64,000 bases of DNA from Eucommia ulmoides (taxonomy: Eukaryota; Streptophyta; Magnoliopsida; Garryales; Eucommiaceae). Shown one piece after another: positions 22,451 to 33,944 of this stretch (position 1 is the stretch's first letter; each line of letters begins with the position of its first letter). The stretch lies in assembly GCA_016647705.1 (NCBI GenBank), contig CM028335.1, forward strand, positions 2,976,001-3,040,000, in the 5' to 3' direction. The notes under the pieces are model-generated. The model saw nothing but the letters and a program-made list of their open reading frames with translations, did no database searches and was not told where the DNA came from. The position numbers and the translations under genes were made by a program.

Positions 22451-22844
22451 AAGAGGAAAGTAGGAGGAACCATAGAAGTGAAGGTTGGTGATTTGTGAGG
22501 CAGAAGTCATTGACCATTAAGAATCTTTAAAATCTGTCTTTATGTGTACGTTGTACTTTTATGACCATTTAATATTAATATTAATATAATTAGTGGAACG
22601 ACTTTTCCGGTATTAAATTATGGGTAATTTATAATAATACTTGTTTTCCCACTTTCAATCTTACCGATATTATCACTGACACCCTCTGTATTTGAGATAT
22701 TAGTTACGAGGATCCCTTATCTTTTATCAAATATCACTGGGACCCTTTATCTCTGATCACCGGAATAGGATACCTCTCAAATCAGAGTTGATCAGTTAAT
22801 GTCATAAATTAAATTTCATTTTTATCTTTCTTATTTGAAAATTA

Positions 22845-23900
22845 GGGTAAATTGTCTTCTCTGTTTTATCTTAGTATTATTTTACTCCCTGAACTTTAAA
22901 AATCTACACTTTACCCCCTGTACTCTCCGAAGAGTGAGAAAAAGTATATTTCGTTTCAACTAACGGAATATACTTTAGAATAGATGGCAAAAAAAATTCA
23001 TCCTAAATTTTATATAATTGAACAAAATTAACCCTTTTTTTTTTCCTTTTTTTCTTTATTTCTTTTTAGTGTTAATTATACTTTGCACCCACCGAATGAC
23101 ACTTTAATTCAAAATTTAGGGATCGACGTATAGTTTTGTAATATATTCATCTTCTTCACCACGACCACCACTACGCCATTGTTGCTTATCGCCGAACAAC
23201 CCACCGCCACGACGCATTTACCCACTGCCGAACAACCGCCCACCACGCCCTTCTTTGCTCACCGCCAAATGACCCTCCAACGCCGCCTCTATTTACTGGC
23301 CAGACTCACAAACGAATTTCAATAACAAATTTCAAAAATTATTTTGAAAATTTCAAGATCTGCTTACTGCCGAATAACCCTCATCATTGTCCCGTCGCCA
23401 TCATCGTTGGATGGGTTGCAGAATGGAGAGAGAAAGAGAGAAAAGAGCCCTCTCTTCTCATCCCTAGACAACCCATCCCCCCCCCCCCCCCAACCCCATC
23501 CTAATGCCTCTCCGTCGTCGTTCCATTTGAAGTCATCGTTGTCGGATGCCTTGCAGAAGAGAGAGAAAAGGAGAGATCCTCTGCTCATCACCATACAACC
23601 TCCCTTCCCTGGCCCTTGCCTCCCCATCGCCGTACCATTAGAAGTCGTCGTCGTTGGATGCATTGGAGAGAGAGAGAGAGAGAATAATAGGGGGAAAAAG
23701 AAAAGAAAAAAATTATAGTAGGGGTATTATTGTCTTTTTACTTAAATTAGAATGACAATTAAGTCCTTTCGTATTTTCTTGACAGTATGTTAGTGTCTCA
23801 CTTTCTGGAGAGTACAAAGAGGTAAAGTGTAGGTTTTTTAAGTTCAGAGGAATAAAATAATACTAACACAAAGTATACGGGAATAAAAGGCAATTTATCC
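22845..23900. mobile_element. MULE-like non-autonomous element with ~90-bp terminal inverted repeats
   Basis: Left end GGGTAAATTGTCTTCTCTGT; right end reverse complemented GGATAAATTGCCTTTTATTC. Both arms then share TTAGTATTATTTTACTCC/TTCC, TGAACTTAAAAA and CTACACTTTACC, TGTACTCTCC. The flanks tgaaaatta (22836-22844) and taaaaatta (23901-23909) form a 9-bp duplication with one mismatch, as expected for Mutator-like transposition. The interior has CCACCGCC-type and purine-rich stretches (about 23150-23690) that stay open by composition. No transposase is present. Confidence 0.75.
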
Positions 23901-23909
23901 TAAAAATTA

Positions 23910-24847
23910 CTTGTAACTCGGTTATCCTTCTTCCATTTTTGTATTTTTTTATTTTTTCCTATTCTTTTCCCCTAATTCATCCCCAATTGTAATGCAATAT
24001 TATCACCGCCGCCACCACCATTTTCAACCCAGTCCACCACCATCACCGCCACCACCATAAAGGTATATATAAGGGGTTGAAACTAGTTTCCTAAGCACTA
24101 GGCTGCTCTTTGTGGCTTATAATATTTTCACACCTCCTATAATTGATATCACAATAATTCACCTTTTAATTACATCATTAGTTGCACAATGACTAGATGG
24201 CTAGGTTAATTGTCTTTGAATTTTGTGGTGTATGAAGAAAATTATACTTCAAATTCCATAATAATAATAATAAAATTGATTAATACAACACAAATGTAAA
24301 TTTCAAAAAAAAAAAAAAAAAAAAAAAAAATTTAACTTAACTGTTTAGTAACTAAAAGTGTAAAATATCTAGTAATTTTTAAAAAAAAATAAAAAATCGT
24401 TAAACGGTCTAATTGGTTTATTTTGATAAAATTCGATCTCAATTATTAATTAAAAAATATTTTTAAATACCGTCTTGATTTATAGTATACCCCGAAGAAA
24501 ATATGTTAATTAATACTCTATGGGTGGGAGGACAAATGTTGGTGTCATAAAATTAAAATTAGAAATAAATATAGTTGAAAAAAAATAAAGTTATATTTTG
24601 GTGAACTTTCAATTTCTAACTTTCAAAGTTAGTGCGAACTTCTTTTTGATACCTTCTTTCTGGGATGCTTCTCTTTTTCAAAAAACGGAGAAGTTGATAT
24701 AAGTATGTTTAATAATCAATTTTTTTTATAAAAATAACCACAGGTGATTTTTGTTTTTTTTTAATTGATGAAATTTTGTAAAATAAAATTACCTTATTTT
24801 TATTTTTTTATTATAAAATTATGGGTTTTTTTTTTTTTTTTTATTTA

Positions 24848-24904
<57 letters not shown>

Positions 24905-25124
24905 TTATTTATTTATTTGAAACATGTAATATACTTAAAAAAAAATTATAATATTTTTTGCCAACATATAAGATATTTTTAATTATAAAATTTATACTAA
25001 ATGATTAGGTTTATACAAACAAATAAATAAATATAACATACATTTATTTTTGTAATTTAAAAGTCTTTTAATATTTTTACACAAATATTTATTATGTGTT
25101 TCTCTTTTTTAACATTTTTTTTTT
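23910..25124. other. Intergenic, very AT-rich, with a (TA)n microsatellite
   Basis: A (CCACCRCC)-like patch lies at 24003-24058, an A run near 24310, and an (AT)n tract at about 24850-24900 followed by TTTA repeats. No gene is visible. Confidence 0.55.
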
Positions 25125-25133
25125 TGATAATTT

Positions 25134-25312
25134 TTTTTTTTTTTTTTTGTATATCACGAGTGTCCTTCTACCCACACAGAGTGAAAGAGTATCTCGTTCG
25201 GCGTGTGTGACTGTCCTTCTTAATAATTTAATGTTTTTCAGGTTTAAATCTCTAATTTTATATAAATCTCTCAACTGTTTTAACTCAAGTGTATCTTGAC
25301 ATTTGAGTTCCA
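25134..25312 (-). mobile_element. SINE (copy 3)
   Basis: The minus strand matches copy 1: GAACTCAAATGTCAAGATAC head, TTAGAGATTTAAACC where the B box lies, GGACAGTCACACACGCC, then CTTTCACTCTGTGTGGG and an A tail. TGATAATTT (25125-25133) and TGATAAATT (25313-25321) form the target duplication with one mismatch. The B box is worn. Confidence 0.8.
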
Positions 25313-25948
25313 TGATAAATTTATTAAAAAGTTCTTTCAACAACTCATTTTTAATCGTTTCTATTTAAAAACAGAAAAAGACACGTCCATGTATTTTGCT
25401 TACACGTAGCCATTAGGGACTTCAAAGAATAAAGGCCCACTATGTCCACAACCACTGAAAATTTTAAAATAAAATAAATAAATAAATAAATAAAGTTAAC
25501 CCACTTTGAAGAATTAATGGTTTGTTAGTTTGGATATTAAACACTATAAAATTTAATCTCAATTTTTTTTTTTTTTAAAATTAAATCTGAACTGTTAAAA
25601 CTTACCTTTCTTATAGCCCATTTACGCTACAAAAATAAAGAAATAAAATATAGACGAAAAAATAAAATAAAAAATTAAGAAAGATGAGTTTTAACGGTGT
25701 AGATTTAATTTCAAAGAATGAATGGCTGAAATTGAATTCTGGGGAGCATTTCGAAAATTAAATCATTGTTAATTAGGGTTTAACTCTCTTGGAGAACACT
25801 TCAATTATTAAATGTTGAATTTTATACTAAATGCACCATGTCGATGTGGATGAATGCGTCCTTAAGATCGTCCTACAAAGTAATTAATCGAGGTGTGCAT
25901 AATCTGTCTCGGACACACTTATCGTAACAAAAAAAATAAAAAATAAAA

Positions 25949-27607
25949 GAGATAATGACATTTTGGACCCCTCACAAATGCAGCCGGTGCTCATTTGAAC
26001 CCCGTATTTAAAAATAGACACATTAGTCCCTTAACATTTCAATTTTGTTTCAATTTTGCTCAATTTACTAAGGGCATTTTGGTCATTTCGCGTTCAAATC
26101 TAATTTCTATTATGAAGCCTACATGGATTATATTAGTGTAAAAAGATAGGGGAGGTAAATGATATAAACCAATAGGCATTGGCAGTGGCGGTGGAAGTTG
26201 GCGGTTGGAGGTGGCGGTGGCGGTGGTTGGCGGTAGCAGCGAGAGGGGAGAGATAAATATAATTATTTAAAAAATTAAGGATAAAAAATATAAATTTTAA
26301 AAATAAAAGGGGTACAAAGTGTAATTAATCCATATAAGCTCAATACTAGAAATTGGATTTGATGACCAAAATACCCTTTGAGTATTACCAATAATCTTAA
26401 TAGAATAATAATTGGAGCAAAATTGAAATATAAAGGAGTTAATGTGTCTATTTTCAAATATGAAAATTAACACTAGGGTTGGTCATGGGCCGGGCTCTAA
26501 GTAGGATATTACAAAAATATACCAGGCCCTAATTCGGCCCGGTCCTAAGATCGGACCTTATTTTCATTTCCAAGCCCGACCCTATCAAAATAATTAGGGC
26601 CCAAGCCCAGCCCTATAATTTATTTATTTTTTGAATTTAAAAATTAAATATAAACAAAAACACCAGGCCATTCATTTCTACAAAAAAAAAAAAAAAAAAA
26701 AAAAAGGATATATCTATGCATTGAAATTAAGATAATTGAACAAATCAAATGTATTTGAGAAAAATTTGATTTTTTATAGAGACAACCGCAGTAAAGAGAT
26801 AGAGACGGGCTTGTCGGTTACGGTGGTTGGCGATGACGGTTCGACGGAAAGATCTGGTCATTTCGAACCATATCTGGTCGACAGCAAGATCGGCGGTGAA
26901 AGCGGTAGCGTGGAGCGAGATGGGTTGGAGATGGTGACGGCCTGAAAAAGCCGTCGGCAGCATTAAATTGGAGAGAGAGATCGTCGGCGTTTGATCAAAG
27001 AGAGAGAGAGAAAGCGTGAGAGCGAGGGGATGGTGACGGCTCGAAGAAGCCGTCGTCGGCGTTAGATCGGAGAGAAAGATCGTTGGTGTTATATCGAAAC
27101 GAGAGAGCGAGAGCGAGAGCGAGACTTGAGAGTGAGATGGTAGATAGAGAATGAGACATCATGGACCACACCGCTAGTAACTTTCATCCATTTCAATTGC
27201 TAATATATTATTATAATATAATAAAAAATGATTCCCTATCGCCGAACAAGTGTAAGTATTAGTGGAAGATATTTAAAATTACAAAAGATGACCTAAATGG
27301 AGGTGGTTAAATGACGCATGAGGACACATATTAGAGAAAACTACGAAATTATCTTCAAATTTATCTTTTATAACCTCAAGATTAAATATATATATATATA
27401 AAATAATAAATAAATAATACTCGGATCAGGCTCGGGTCGGCTATATAAATTTTGGCCTAGTCCAAACCCGGCCCTAGATTTAGTCGGACCTCAAAATTTG
27501 AGTCCAAGCCTTAAAAATATAGGATCGGATTGGGTGGGCCCCTAAGCCTATGACTATCTTTATTTAGCACCAACGGAATTGTCAGCGATAAAAAGTGTCA
27601 TTATCGC
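25949..27607. mobile_element. MULE-like inverted-repeat element, right arm split by a hAT-like insertion
   Basis: The left arm starts GAGATAATGACATTTTGG; the right end reverse complemented starts GCGATAATGACACTTTTT. The arms also share AAAATAGACACATTA, TTTCAATTTTGCTC and ATTTTGGTCAT. AAAATAAAA lies at 25940-25948 and 27608-27616, a perfect but low-complexity 9-bp duplication. The centre (about 26170-26260) is GGTGGCGG-type repeat DNA. The outer part of the right arm is cut off from the rest by the element at 26474-27562. No transposase is present. Confidence 0.7.
26474..27562. mobile_element. hAT-like non-autonomous element
   Basis: Left end TAGGGTTGGTCATGGGCC; right end reverse complemented TAAAGATAGTCATAGGCT, about 12 of 18 identical. 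Both subterminal regions are rich in GGGCC/CGGGCT words in opposite orientation. The flanks attaacac (26466-26473) and tttagcac (27563-27570) agree at 6 of 8 positions, compatible with an 8-bp hAT target duplication. A short frame at 26736-26945 has no recognised domain. Confidence 0.6.
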
Positions 27608-27922
27608 AAAATAAAAATAATAAATAAAATGTGGCGCAAAACAAAGCAAACTTGAACTTCACCTTCTCTCTCCAAACAGTGCGTGCGTGTGTGTGTGAGA
27701 GAGAGAGATTCTCCAGATGTTTTCATAAACCAACGAACAAACCCATCCCCAAATCGTCAACCCCCCCCCCCTCTCTCTCTCTCCGCGCTTAATTTGTGCA
27801 CTGTTGATTTTCCCTCTCCTCCCCTGCCGAATTTTTCAAACCCACCTGAGGAAGAAAAAAAATTCTCAGAGAGAAGTAGTCTTCGTTGTTCTACTGGTTT
27901 TTTCCAAAAGATTCTGGAGAAG

Positions 27923-28069
27923 ATGAGGCTCTTAAACGCCATTGATTCTTCATGGCAAACCCCCAATCTCTCTGGATATTTGATGATCGAAGCTTATTCC
28001 AAAGGTCACTCCTGCAAAATCCCCATTGATTTGGTCCTCTTCCTAGGCCTCGGCTTCATCGATTGGTAG
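27923..28069 (+). CDS. Upstream ORF (48 residues) in the leader of the HSP20-like gene
   Basis: An ATG at 27923 in a purine context (GAAGATGAGG) opens a 48-residue frame, MRLLNAIDSSWQTPNLSGYL onward, ending FLGLGFIDW and the stop TAG at 28067. The stop overlaps a good splice donor (TG|GTAGGT or AG|GTAATT), and a T-rich tract with CAGCAG follows near 28423. So this looks like 5'-leader exon 1 followed by an intron of about 350 bp. Whether the peptide is made or conserved cannot be seen here. Confidence 0.4.
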   Translation: MRLLNAIDSSWQTPNLSGYLMIEAYSKGHSCKIPIDLVLFLGLGFIDW

Positions 28070-28467
28070 GTAATTTGCCAATATTACAGGTTGAATTGCT
28101 GTTTATCTGCTTCTGAATCTCTTTATTTCGCTTTTTCGAGTCTTTTCGATCATTAGTTCCATGGGTTTGGTGTGTTTGATTCTGTATTCCTATTTTCCTT
28201 CTGGTTAGTGTTACGGTTAGGGTTAGAGTGAGAGTCAATCTAGCTTCTCTCTCTAGATAAATCTTCATTTTCCTCAAAAATTGGAGTTGGGTATTTTAAA
28301 TTTCACTTGAATTTGAGAAATTAAGGTGGGATTGATATGCTTAAGGACGTGTTTGGCTGATCATATTGTTGTTTTTTTTAAAAAAACACTTTTTTTCTCC
28401 AATGATAATTCCAAACCCATCAGCAGAGCTAACCCTAATGATAGATTCCCTCATCAAATCCTTCTCA

Positions 28468-29670
28468 ATGGAGACTCATCACCCTTCACTCCTCCTATCC
28501 ATGGATTCAATTGTCTCATCCTCACCTAATGAATTGAACCCCCCGAAAGACCATTTTACCCCCCCGCCCGACATCAATTTACCCCTCACAATCGATCGAA
28601 GCCCTACTCCTCCACGGCCATGGAATTCGATCCTCGGGAAAAAATGCTCGAAAAGGGAAGACACCATTTGGGGTGCCTGGTTTTTCTTCAATTTTTACTT
28701 CAAACCCGTTTTGAATGCAAATTCAAAGGCAAAGAAGAAGATCAAGCTCGACGGCAATGGAGTTTCCGGGTTCAATAAATTCGATCTTGATCTCGACGTT
28801 TTCATCGTCCAACACGATATGGAGAACATGTACATGTGGGTTTTCAAGGAGAAGCCCGAGAATGCATTGGGCAAGATGCAGCTTCGGAGCTACATGAATG
28901 GACACACCCGTCAAGGGTATAATCATCCTTTCCCATTTTCCGTTGAAAAGGGTTTTGTCCGATCTCATCGGATGCAGAGGAAGCAGTATCGAGGGCTGTC
29001 GAACCCCCAATGTCTTCACGGCATCGAGGCTGTTTTGTCGCCTGATCTATCGGGAGTTGTCAGTGAGGAGGATTTGATTCGGTGGAGAGAGCTCACCGGA
29101 AGGGATTTGCACTTCACGATCCCGATGCTCGAATCAAGCGGTTTCGGTTCGTGGAGGAACGTGCCAAACGGCGAAACTGGGTCCCGGCTGAAGAGGAGGA
29201 GAGAGATTTCGCCAAGTATGAACCAGCCACCAAAGTGGGTGAACGAGTTTAGCGGTGTGATGGCGAACGTTTGGGGACCAGTTATGGCGGCAAAATCGAT
29301 ATACGAGGACGAAGAAGGGTACTTAATCGTGATTAGCTTGCCGTTTGTTGATCTCGGAAGGGTTAGGGTTTCATGGAGGAATACGCCGACGCACGGGATC
29401 GTGAAGGTGTCCTGTTTGAGCACGTCAAGGAGGCCGTATATCAAGAGGGAGGAGCGGGTTTTTCGGCTTAACGATGAGTCGTCCGAGCATTGTCCGCCGG
29501 GGGAATTCATGAGGGAAATTCCGCTATCGACTCGGATTCCAAAGAATGCAAATATAGAGGCGTATTACAGTGGGCCAGGAACGACGCTTGAGATTCTCGT
29601 GCCGAAGATTCGGGACGGGGTGGAGGAACATGAGGTTCGTGTTTTGCCTTCGGCCTCAAATTGGCGGTAG
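28468..29670 (+). CDS. HSP20-like chaperone superfamily protein
   Basis: The frame is open from 28366 (434 residues); I prefer Met35 at 28468, giving 400 residues, because the preceding sequence looks like a leader intron end (T-rich tract, CAGCAG near 28423). Met25 (28438) and Met46 (28501) are alternatives. In the 434 numbering: a Pro-rich N-terminus with FTPPPDINLPL (64-74), a WGAWFFFNFYFKPV block (102-115), a conserved middle VQHDMENMYMWVFKEKPENA (148-167) with MQLRSYMNGHTRQG, then a C-terminal alpha-crystallin-like fold, YEDEEGYLIVISLPFVDL (313-330) to LEILVPK (408-414). It resembles the plant family that includes Arabidopsis At5g02480, from memory. These are not classical small heat-shock proteins and no heat-shock element was noticed upstream. 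Biochemical role is unknown to me. Confidence 0.85.
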   Translation: METHHPSLLLSMDSIVSSSPNELNPPKDHFTPPPDINLPLTIDRSPTPPRPWNSILGKKCSKREDTIWGAWFFFNFYFKPVLNANSKAKKKIKLDGNGVSGFNKFDLDLDVFIVQHDMENMYMWVFKEKPENALGKMQLRSYMNGHTRQGYNHPFPFSVEKGFVRSHRMQRKQYRGLSNPQCLHGIEAVLSPDLSGVVSEEDLIRWRELTGRDLHFTIPMLESSGFGSWRNVPNGETGSRLKRRREISPSMNQPPKWVNEFSGVMANVWGPVMAAKSIYEDEEGYLIVISLPFVDLGRVRVSWRNTPTHGIVKVSCLSTSRRPYIKREERVFRLNDESSEHCPPGEFMREIPLSTRIPKNANIEAYYSGPGTTLEILVPKIRDGVEEHEVRVLPSASNWR

Positions 29671-31576
29671 CCGGTAAATGTTTTCCGGTCCTGATGGTAT
29701 ATATATATATATATAGATATATATGTGTATAATATTACCATGTAATAATGTATTGTAGTGGGTATGAGTTTGTTTTAGGTTTCGGTAATTGCTTAGTATG
29801 ATATTTTGTTTGCTCCAACACATGTTCTGGAAACCCGGTGCCTACGATTCCCGCGCTCTCTTTTGGGTGGAGAAATTGATAAAATCCGGGATGCGTTAGT
29901 TAGTGACTTTGTTGGTAAAAAATGTTTCTTTGAAATAGCGGGTTGAGCCAAAAATGTCAAATTAAGTCAAAAATGTTTTAAGCGATTTGTTTCGTATTAT
30001 TTTGCTTATATTTCTTTCTCGTTTCGGAAGAATGTTTGTAATAAGTGTGTGTACGTGTGATATTTTTTCTCTCTTTGAAGGCGCGAGCATTTTAACAGTG
30101 TATTTACTTGGTCCGAATTGATGATTAAGTAGAGGGAGACTGTAGGTATGTCTGGTTGCACTGGTAAAACCGTTGAGACCGATACAGAAAACAAATTACT
30201 TGGATAGACAACATGCGAAAACCCCTTCTTTGGATAGACAACATGCGATGATTGTACTTATGGGACATCGGAATCGGAGGTTTGAAGATCTATTAATTAA
30301 GCCTAAAACTTGTGAAACACTAAGAAAGATTTTGTATCATATCACCATGTAATAATGTGTTGAAGCTATAGAAAAGAGGTTTTGGAGGGTCAAAATTGAT
30401 AGGTAATGTAGAGGAGTTTGTCGGATTGGGTTGGCATATTTGGGGGGCAACTCAAGACTCGACCCGAACATATCGGGTTAGAATTTTTTGGATCCGTTTT
30501 CAACTATATAAAAGAGGAAACTGATGTTTTTGTGTTGTTGGATTTGGATCGGGTTTGGTTGGTTCGGGTATGGTGATATTTTAACATCTGTCTGAAAATA
30601 TTTGAATTGAAACAAGTTGAGAAACTAGAATAGAAGACCTCAAGCTTAGTTAAACGGACTCTTCAAAGAATAAGACGAATCGAAGAAGATAACGAATAAA
30701 AAAGGAAAGATGAAACTCTAGAGAGAGTAGACCCATCCGATGTTGTCAATCTCACCGTCGCGCGGTCATTTTCATCATCGTGTTTCTTTTAGATTTACAA
30801 TTTGATCTGAAGAGGACGATAACATGGAGATCTACTGAATCGTATCATCTGAAGAAGAATCGTAAGATCTTAATAAGTGGAACCCCAGATCCAATTGCAG
30901 ATTTGGTTCGATTTTTGCGACAAGGTTTTGTCGATTTTCACAAGATTTTTGAAGGTTAAATCATATCCCTAGATCTAATTTTCATGTGCTGCTTCTAAGA
31001 ATATATCACATCAGTTGCGACAAGTAGAGCTGAATCTGTACAGAACAAGAAACATAATCGAAGAAGAAGAGGCAAAGAATGTGCGTGTCGATGGGAGTGT
31101 GGGACGAACAGGAATCCTGAAGCGAACTAACTAGGAGTGACTACACTATTATACAAGCCCTACGGACAGGTTGAGTTAACTTGTGTGGGTTGTGAAAAAA
31201 TTTGAAGACCGACCAACACCCTGTATAATCTCACAAAAACAATCCGAATTTCGACCCAAGTAATTAAAAAATCCGATTATTTGGTTTTTGGGTCGATCGG
31301 TTTGGATCGAGTGGATCGGATCTACCGGATTATTGAACACCCTAGTTACATCAAACATGCTGCTCTTTTTTTGAGACCACTGTTTTTTCCTTATGGTGTT
31401 CAATCAACTTACAAAGTGCATGATAGGGGGGCTACAATTGTTGGTTGCCACTTTGGAAAATGGGAGTTAGTTGAAGTAACTATTTGGTCATAAAATATGC
31501 TTAGTGCACAGGAGGTAAGCACATGGAATGAAAATAAAACATATAAAATGAGTCAACTTGGCTTTCTATATGGCAT
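29671..31576. other. Intergenic with worn repeat debris
   Basis: A (TA)n tract at 29698-29730 follows the stop codon and probably lies in the 3' UTR. TTGGATAGACAACATGCGA is directly repeated at about 30202 and 30231. GACCCGAAC/GGGTCGATCGG-type words near 30470 and 31290, ending in GAACACCCTAG near 31345, resemble one end of a hAT-like element, but the partner end was not found. No gene is supported. Confidence 0.4.
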
Positions 31577-31586
31577 ATGTTGCCCT

Positions 31587-31759
31587 GTCCCTTAGTATAG
31601 TTGAACAGTTGAAGAATCTTTAGAAAGTTAGAGGTTCGAGGTTGCAAAAAAATACTTATTAGAAAAGACAATCACATACCCTAAATAAAATTAGTTGTAT
31701 ATCTTATATGGGTGTAAGAATATTTGTGGGCATATAACAAAAAACAAAAACAAAAAAAA
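31587..31759 (+). mobile_element. SINE (copy 4)
   Basis: The plus strand follows the same plan as copies 1-3: a head with AGTATAGTTGAACAGTTGA, a B-box-like AGGTTCGAGGTT, GAAAAGACAATCACATACCC, GGGTGTAAGAAT, GGGCATATAAC and an A-rich tail. ATGTTGCCCT at 31577-31586 and 31760-31769 is a perfect 10-bp target duplication. Confidence 0.85.
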
Positions 31760-31769
31760 ATGTTGCCCT

Positions 31770-32546
31770 CCTGCTTTTAGGGAAAAAACAAATGCACATA
31801 AAAAGAGGCATAAAGTGAAATTTGCCTTTTGCTTTTTGGTGTAGTGGACCATGATCACACTAAGCCTAGTAAGCTAGTAATTACAAAAAGTGAGTGGCTT
31901 CTGATTAATATTTTTGTTTTGCGATTGAGATTTTGTTTTTATTTTGGTATATTCCGAGAGTAAAATTAAGTTTGGTAATGCCATCTAATTTTAAAATATT
32001 TTAAAAATTTTCAAAGTGAAAGCAAAAAAATATGTTTGATTGTACCTAAACTTGATTCGTTTATGTGTGTAAAGGAAGAGGTAAAGAGAGGAAATGAGAG
32101 AAGATGAATATATGCGATGGTAGTAATGGATTGACGTAAGTGGTGATTGGCATGGTGATTGCTGGAGTGGGTGGTGGTCGGCATTGTGGTTGCTGGTGTG
32201 GGTTGTAGCCTACGTGGTGATGGTTCTCAATATTTATCCTTATGAAATAGATTAAGTATTGTTTTATGGAAATGAATAGAAATCAAGATTTTTTTGTTTC
32301 TTAAATTCTTAAGAACTTTTGGAATTACTTTTAAAATTTTGACAATATTTAAAAATAAGAACATGTTTACTAAATATGTTTCTGTGCATTAATTCGAAAA
32401 TTTTGAGAACAAAAAGATAAATAGAGGAGCGAAAATACTAAACAAACTCTACCTAAAAACTTAAAACTACATAGAAGTAAGTAATAAAACTAATGAAAAG
32501 GTTTAATATCCTTTCCTTGAAAGTTTATGTTTCCAATTGCTTTTAA
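31770..32546. other. Intergenic, no gene seen
   Basis: AT-rich with a short GGTGGTGATTGGCATGGTG-like patch at about 32110-32220. No frame with a recognisable domain. Confidence 0.5.
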
Positions 32547-33422
32547 TAGTATATGTCATTGACCTCCCTGTTATTTTGCACTATACCAGATACATTTCTT
32601 GTCTTTTTATAAATATCAGAGATCTTCTCTATCTTTTTGCTCAAACATCACTTACCTCTCTTATTAATTTAAAAAATAATATTTTTTTATTATAATACCA
32701 ATTTTATCCTTGACTATTTAAAAAATAATTAAATAATAAAAAACTAAAATACATAAATAACCCTTTAATCTATATATATTCATCGCCACCTCCTACCACC
32801 GCACCCATCGCCACCATTACCTCCTATCGCCGCTGCCACCCACCACCTGCTGTCACATCCCACTGCCACCACCCGTCACCTCCCACCGTCGCCGCCCACC
32901 ACCCGCCGCCACCTCCCACCACCCACCACCTTCCGCCACTTCCTACCGCCGCCACCTATCACCTCTCACCGCCACTACCCACCCCCATTTTAAAAAATAT
33001 ATATTTTTTTAACCATTTTATTTAAAAATAAAAAAATAACCCTTTCATTAACCATTTTCTCTCTCTCTCCGGTGGTGATAGGGGTTGGTGGTGGCAGCGG
33101 TGGGCGGTGGCAGTGGGTTGTGGTGGCGACGATGGGTGGTGGGAGATGGCGGTAGGAGTTGGGTGGTGGCGGTGGGAGGCGGCGGAAGGTGGTGGGTGGC
33201 GGCGGCGGTAGGAGGTGGTGGTGGTAGTAGGAGGTGCGGTGGGAGTTGGGTGGTGGTGAGAGGTAAATATAATTATTTAAAAAGTTAAGGGTAAAAAATA
33301 TAATTTTAAAAATATAGGGGTGCTAATGAATTTTTTTATAAAAATAACTTAAGGGCAATTTTGTCCAAAATGAGGTAAGTGGTGTTTGAACAAAAAGATA
33401 GAGGAAGTCAATAGTATATACC
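32547..33422. mobile_element. MULE-like foldback element with trinucleotide-rich arms
   Basis: The outer arms share GTATATGTCATTGACCTCC / GTATATACTATTGACTTCC and CTATCTTTTTGCTCAAACAT / TTCAAACAC, then CACTTACCTC, in inverted orientation. ATTGCTTTTAA lies at 32536-32546 and 33423-33433, enough for a 9-bp target duplication. The inner left part (about 32785-32985) is CCACC/CGCCACC repeat DNA and the inner right part (about 33070-33260) is its complement type, GGTGGCGG, so the whole can fold back. No protein function is implied by the glycine/tryptophan-rich frame inside. Confidence 0.72.
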
Positions 33423-33433
33423 ATTGCTTTTAA

Positions 33434-33944
33434 ATGCATCAGCCGAAAAGAATAAAAAAGATATGAAGAGACCAATTTGAACCCTCCATGATAACTGCCC
33501 TGCTAGCTTTTGTGCTAATAAAAATGAAAAATCTTGGCCACCGTCACGTGGAGCTCGCTCTACCTTCTCGTCGAAACAACAATTGATCTCTCCTTATCTC
33601 TCACACCAAAACACGGTTGCCACTACCAGATCTGGTAGTGATTGGTATGATCTGGCCTTAGCTGGTCAAATCTAGTGGTGATGCCCAATTACTGTCAGAT
33701 CATGAGGTAGTGGTGTAGATCTGGTTGGCGATGGCCGGATGTGATCACTATTTGGCCGTTGTTCGTCCCTTTTTTTTATCTGTTTTTTTCTAATTTTTTT
33801 ATTTTTATTTTTTCTCTTAATTTTTTTTTTCTTTCTTGCTATTTAAATTTTCATTTTTTTTTTCTTTTTCTCTATGTTGAATTAATTTTTTGTATTTTTT
33901 ATGTTTTAGTTGTATGTTTTTTATATTTACTAATCATTTTATGA
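33434..33944. other. Intergenic, no gene seen
   Basis: A moderately GC-rich stretch with repeated AGATCTGGT/TCTGGT words (33629-33740) is followed by T-rich DNA (33770-33900). No recognised element or frame. Confidence 0.45.

Noticed and set aside
33085-33288. Gly/Trp-rich 67-codon frame
   Set aside because: It is the translation of GGTGGCGG repeats in a foldback element, not a glycine-rich protein gene.
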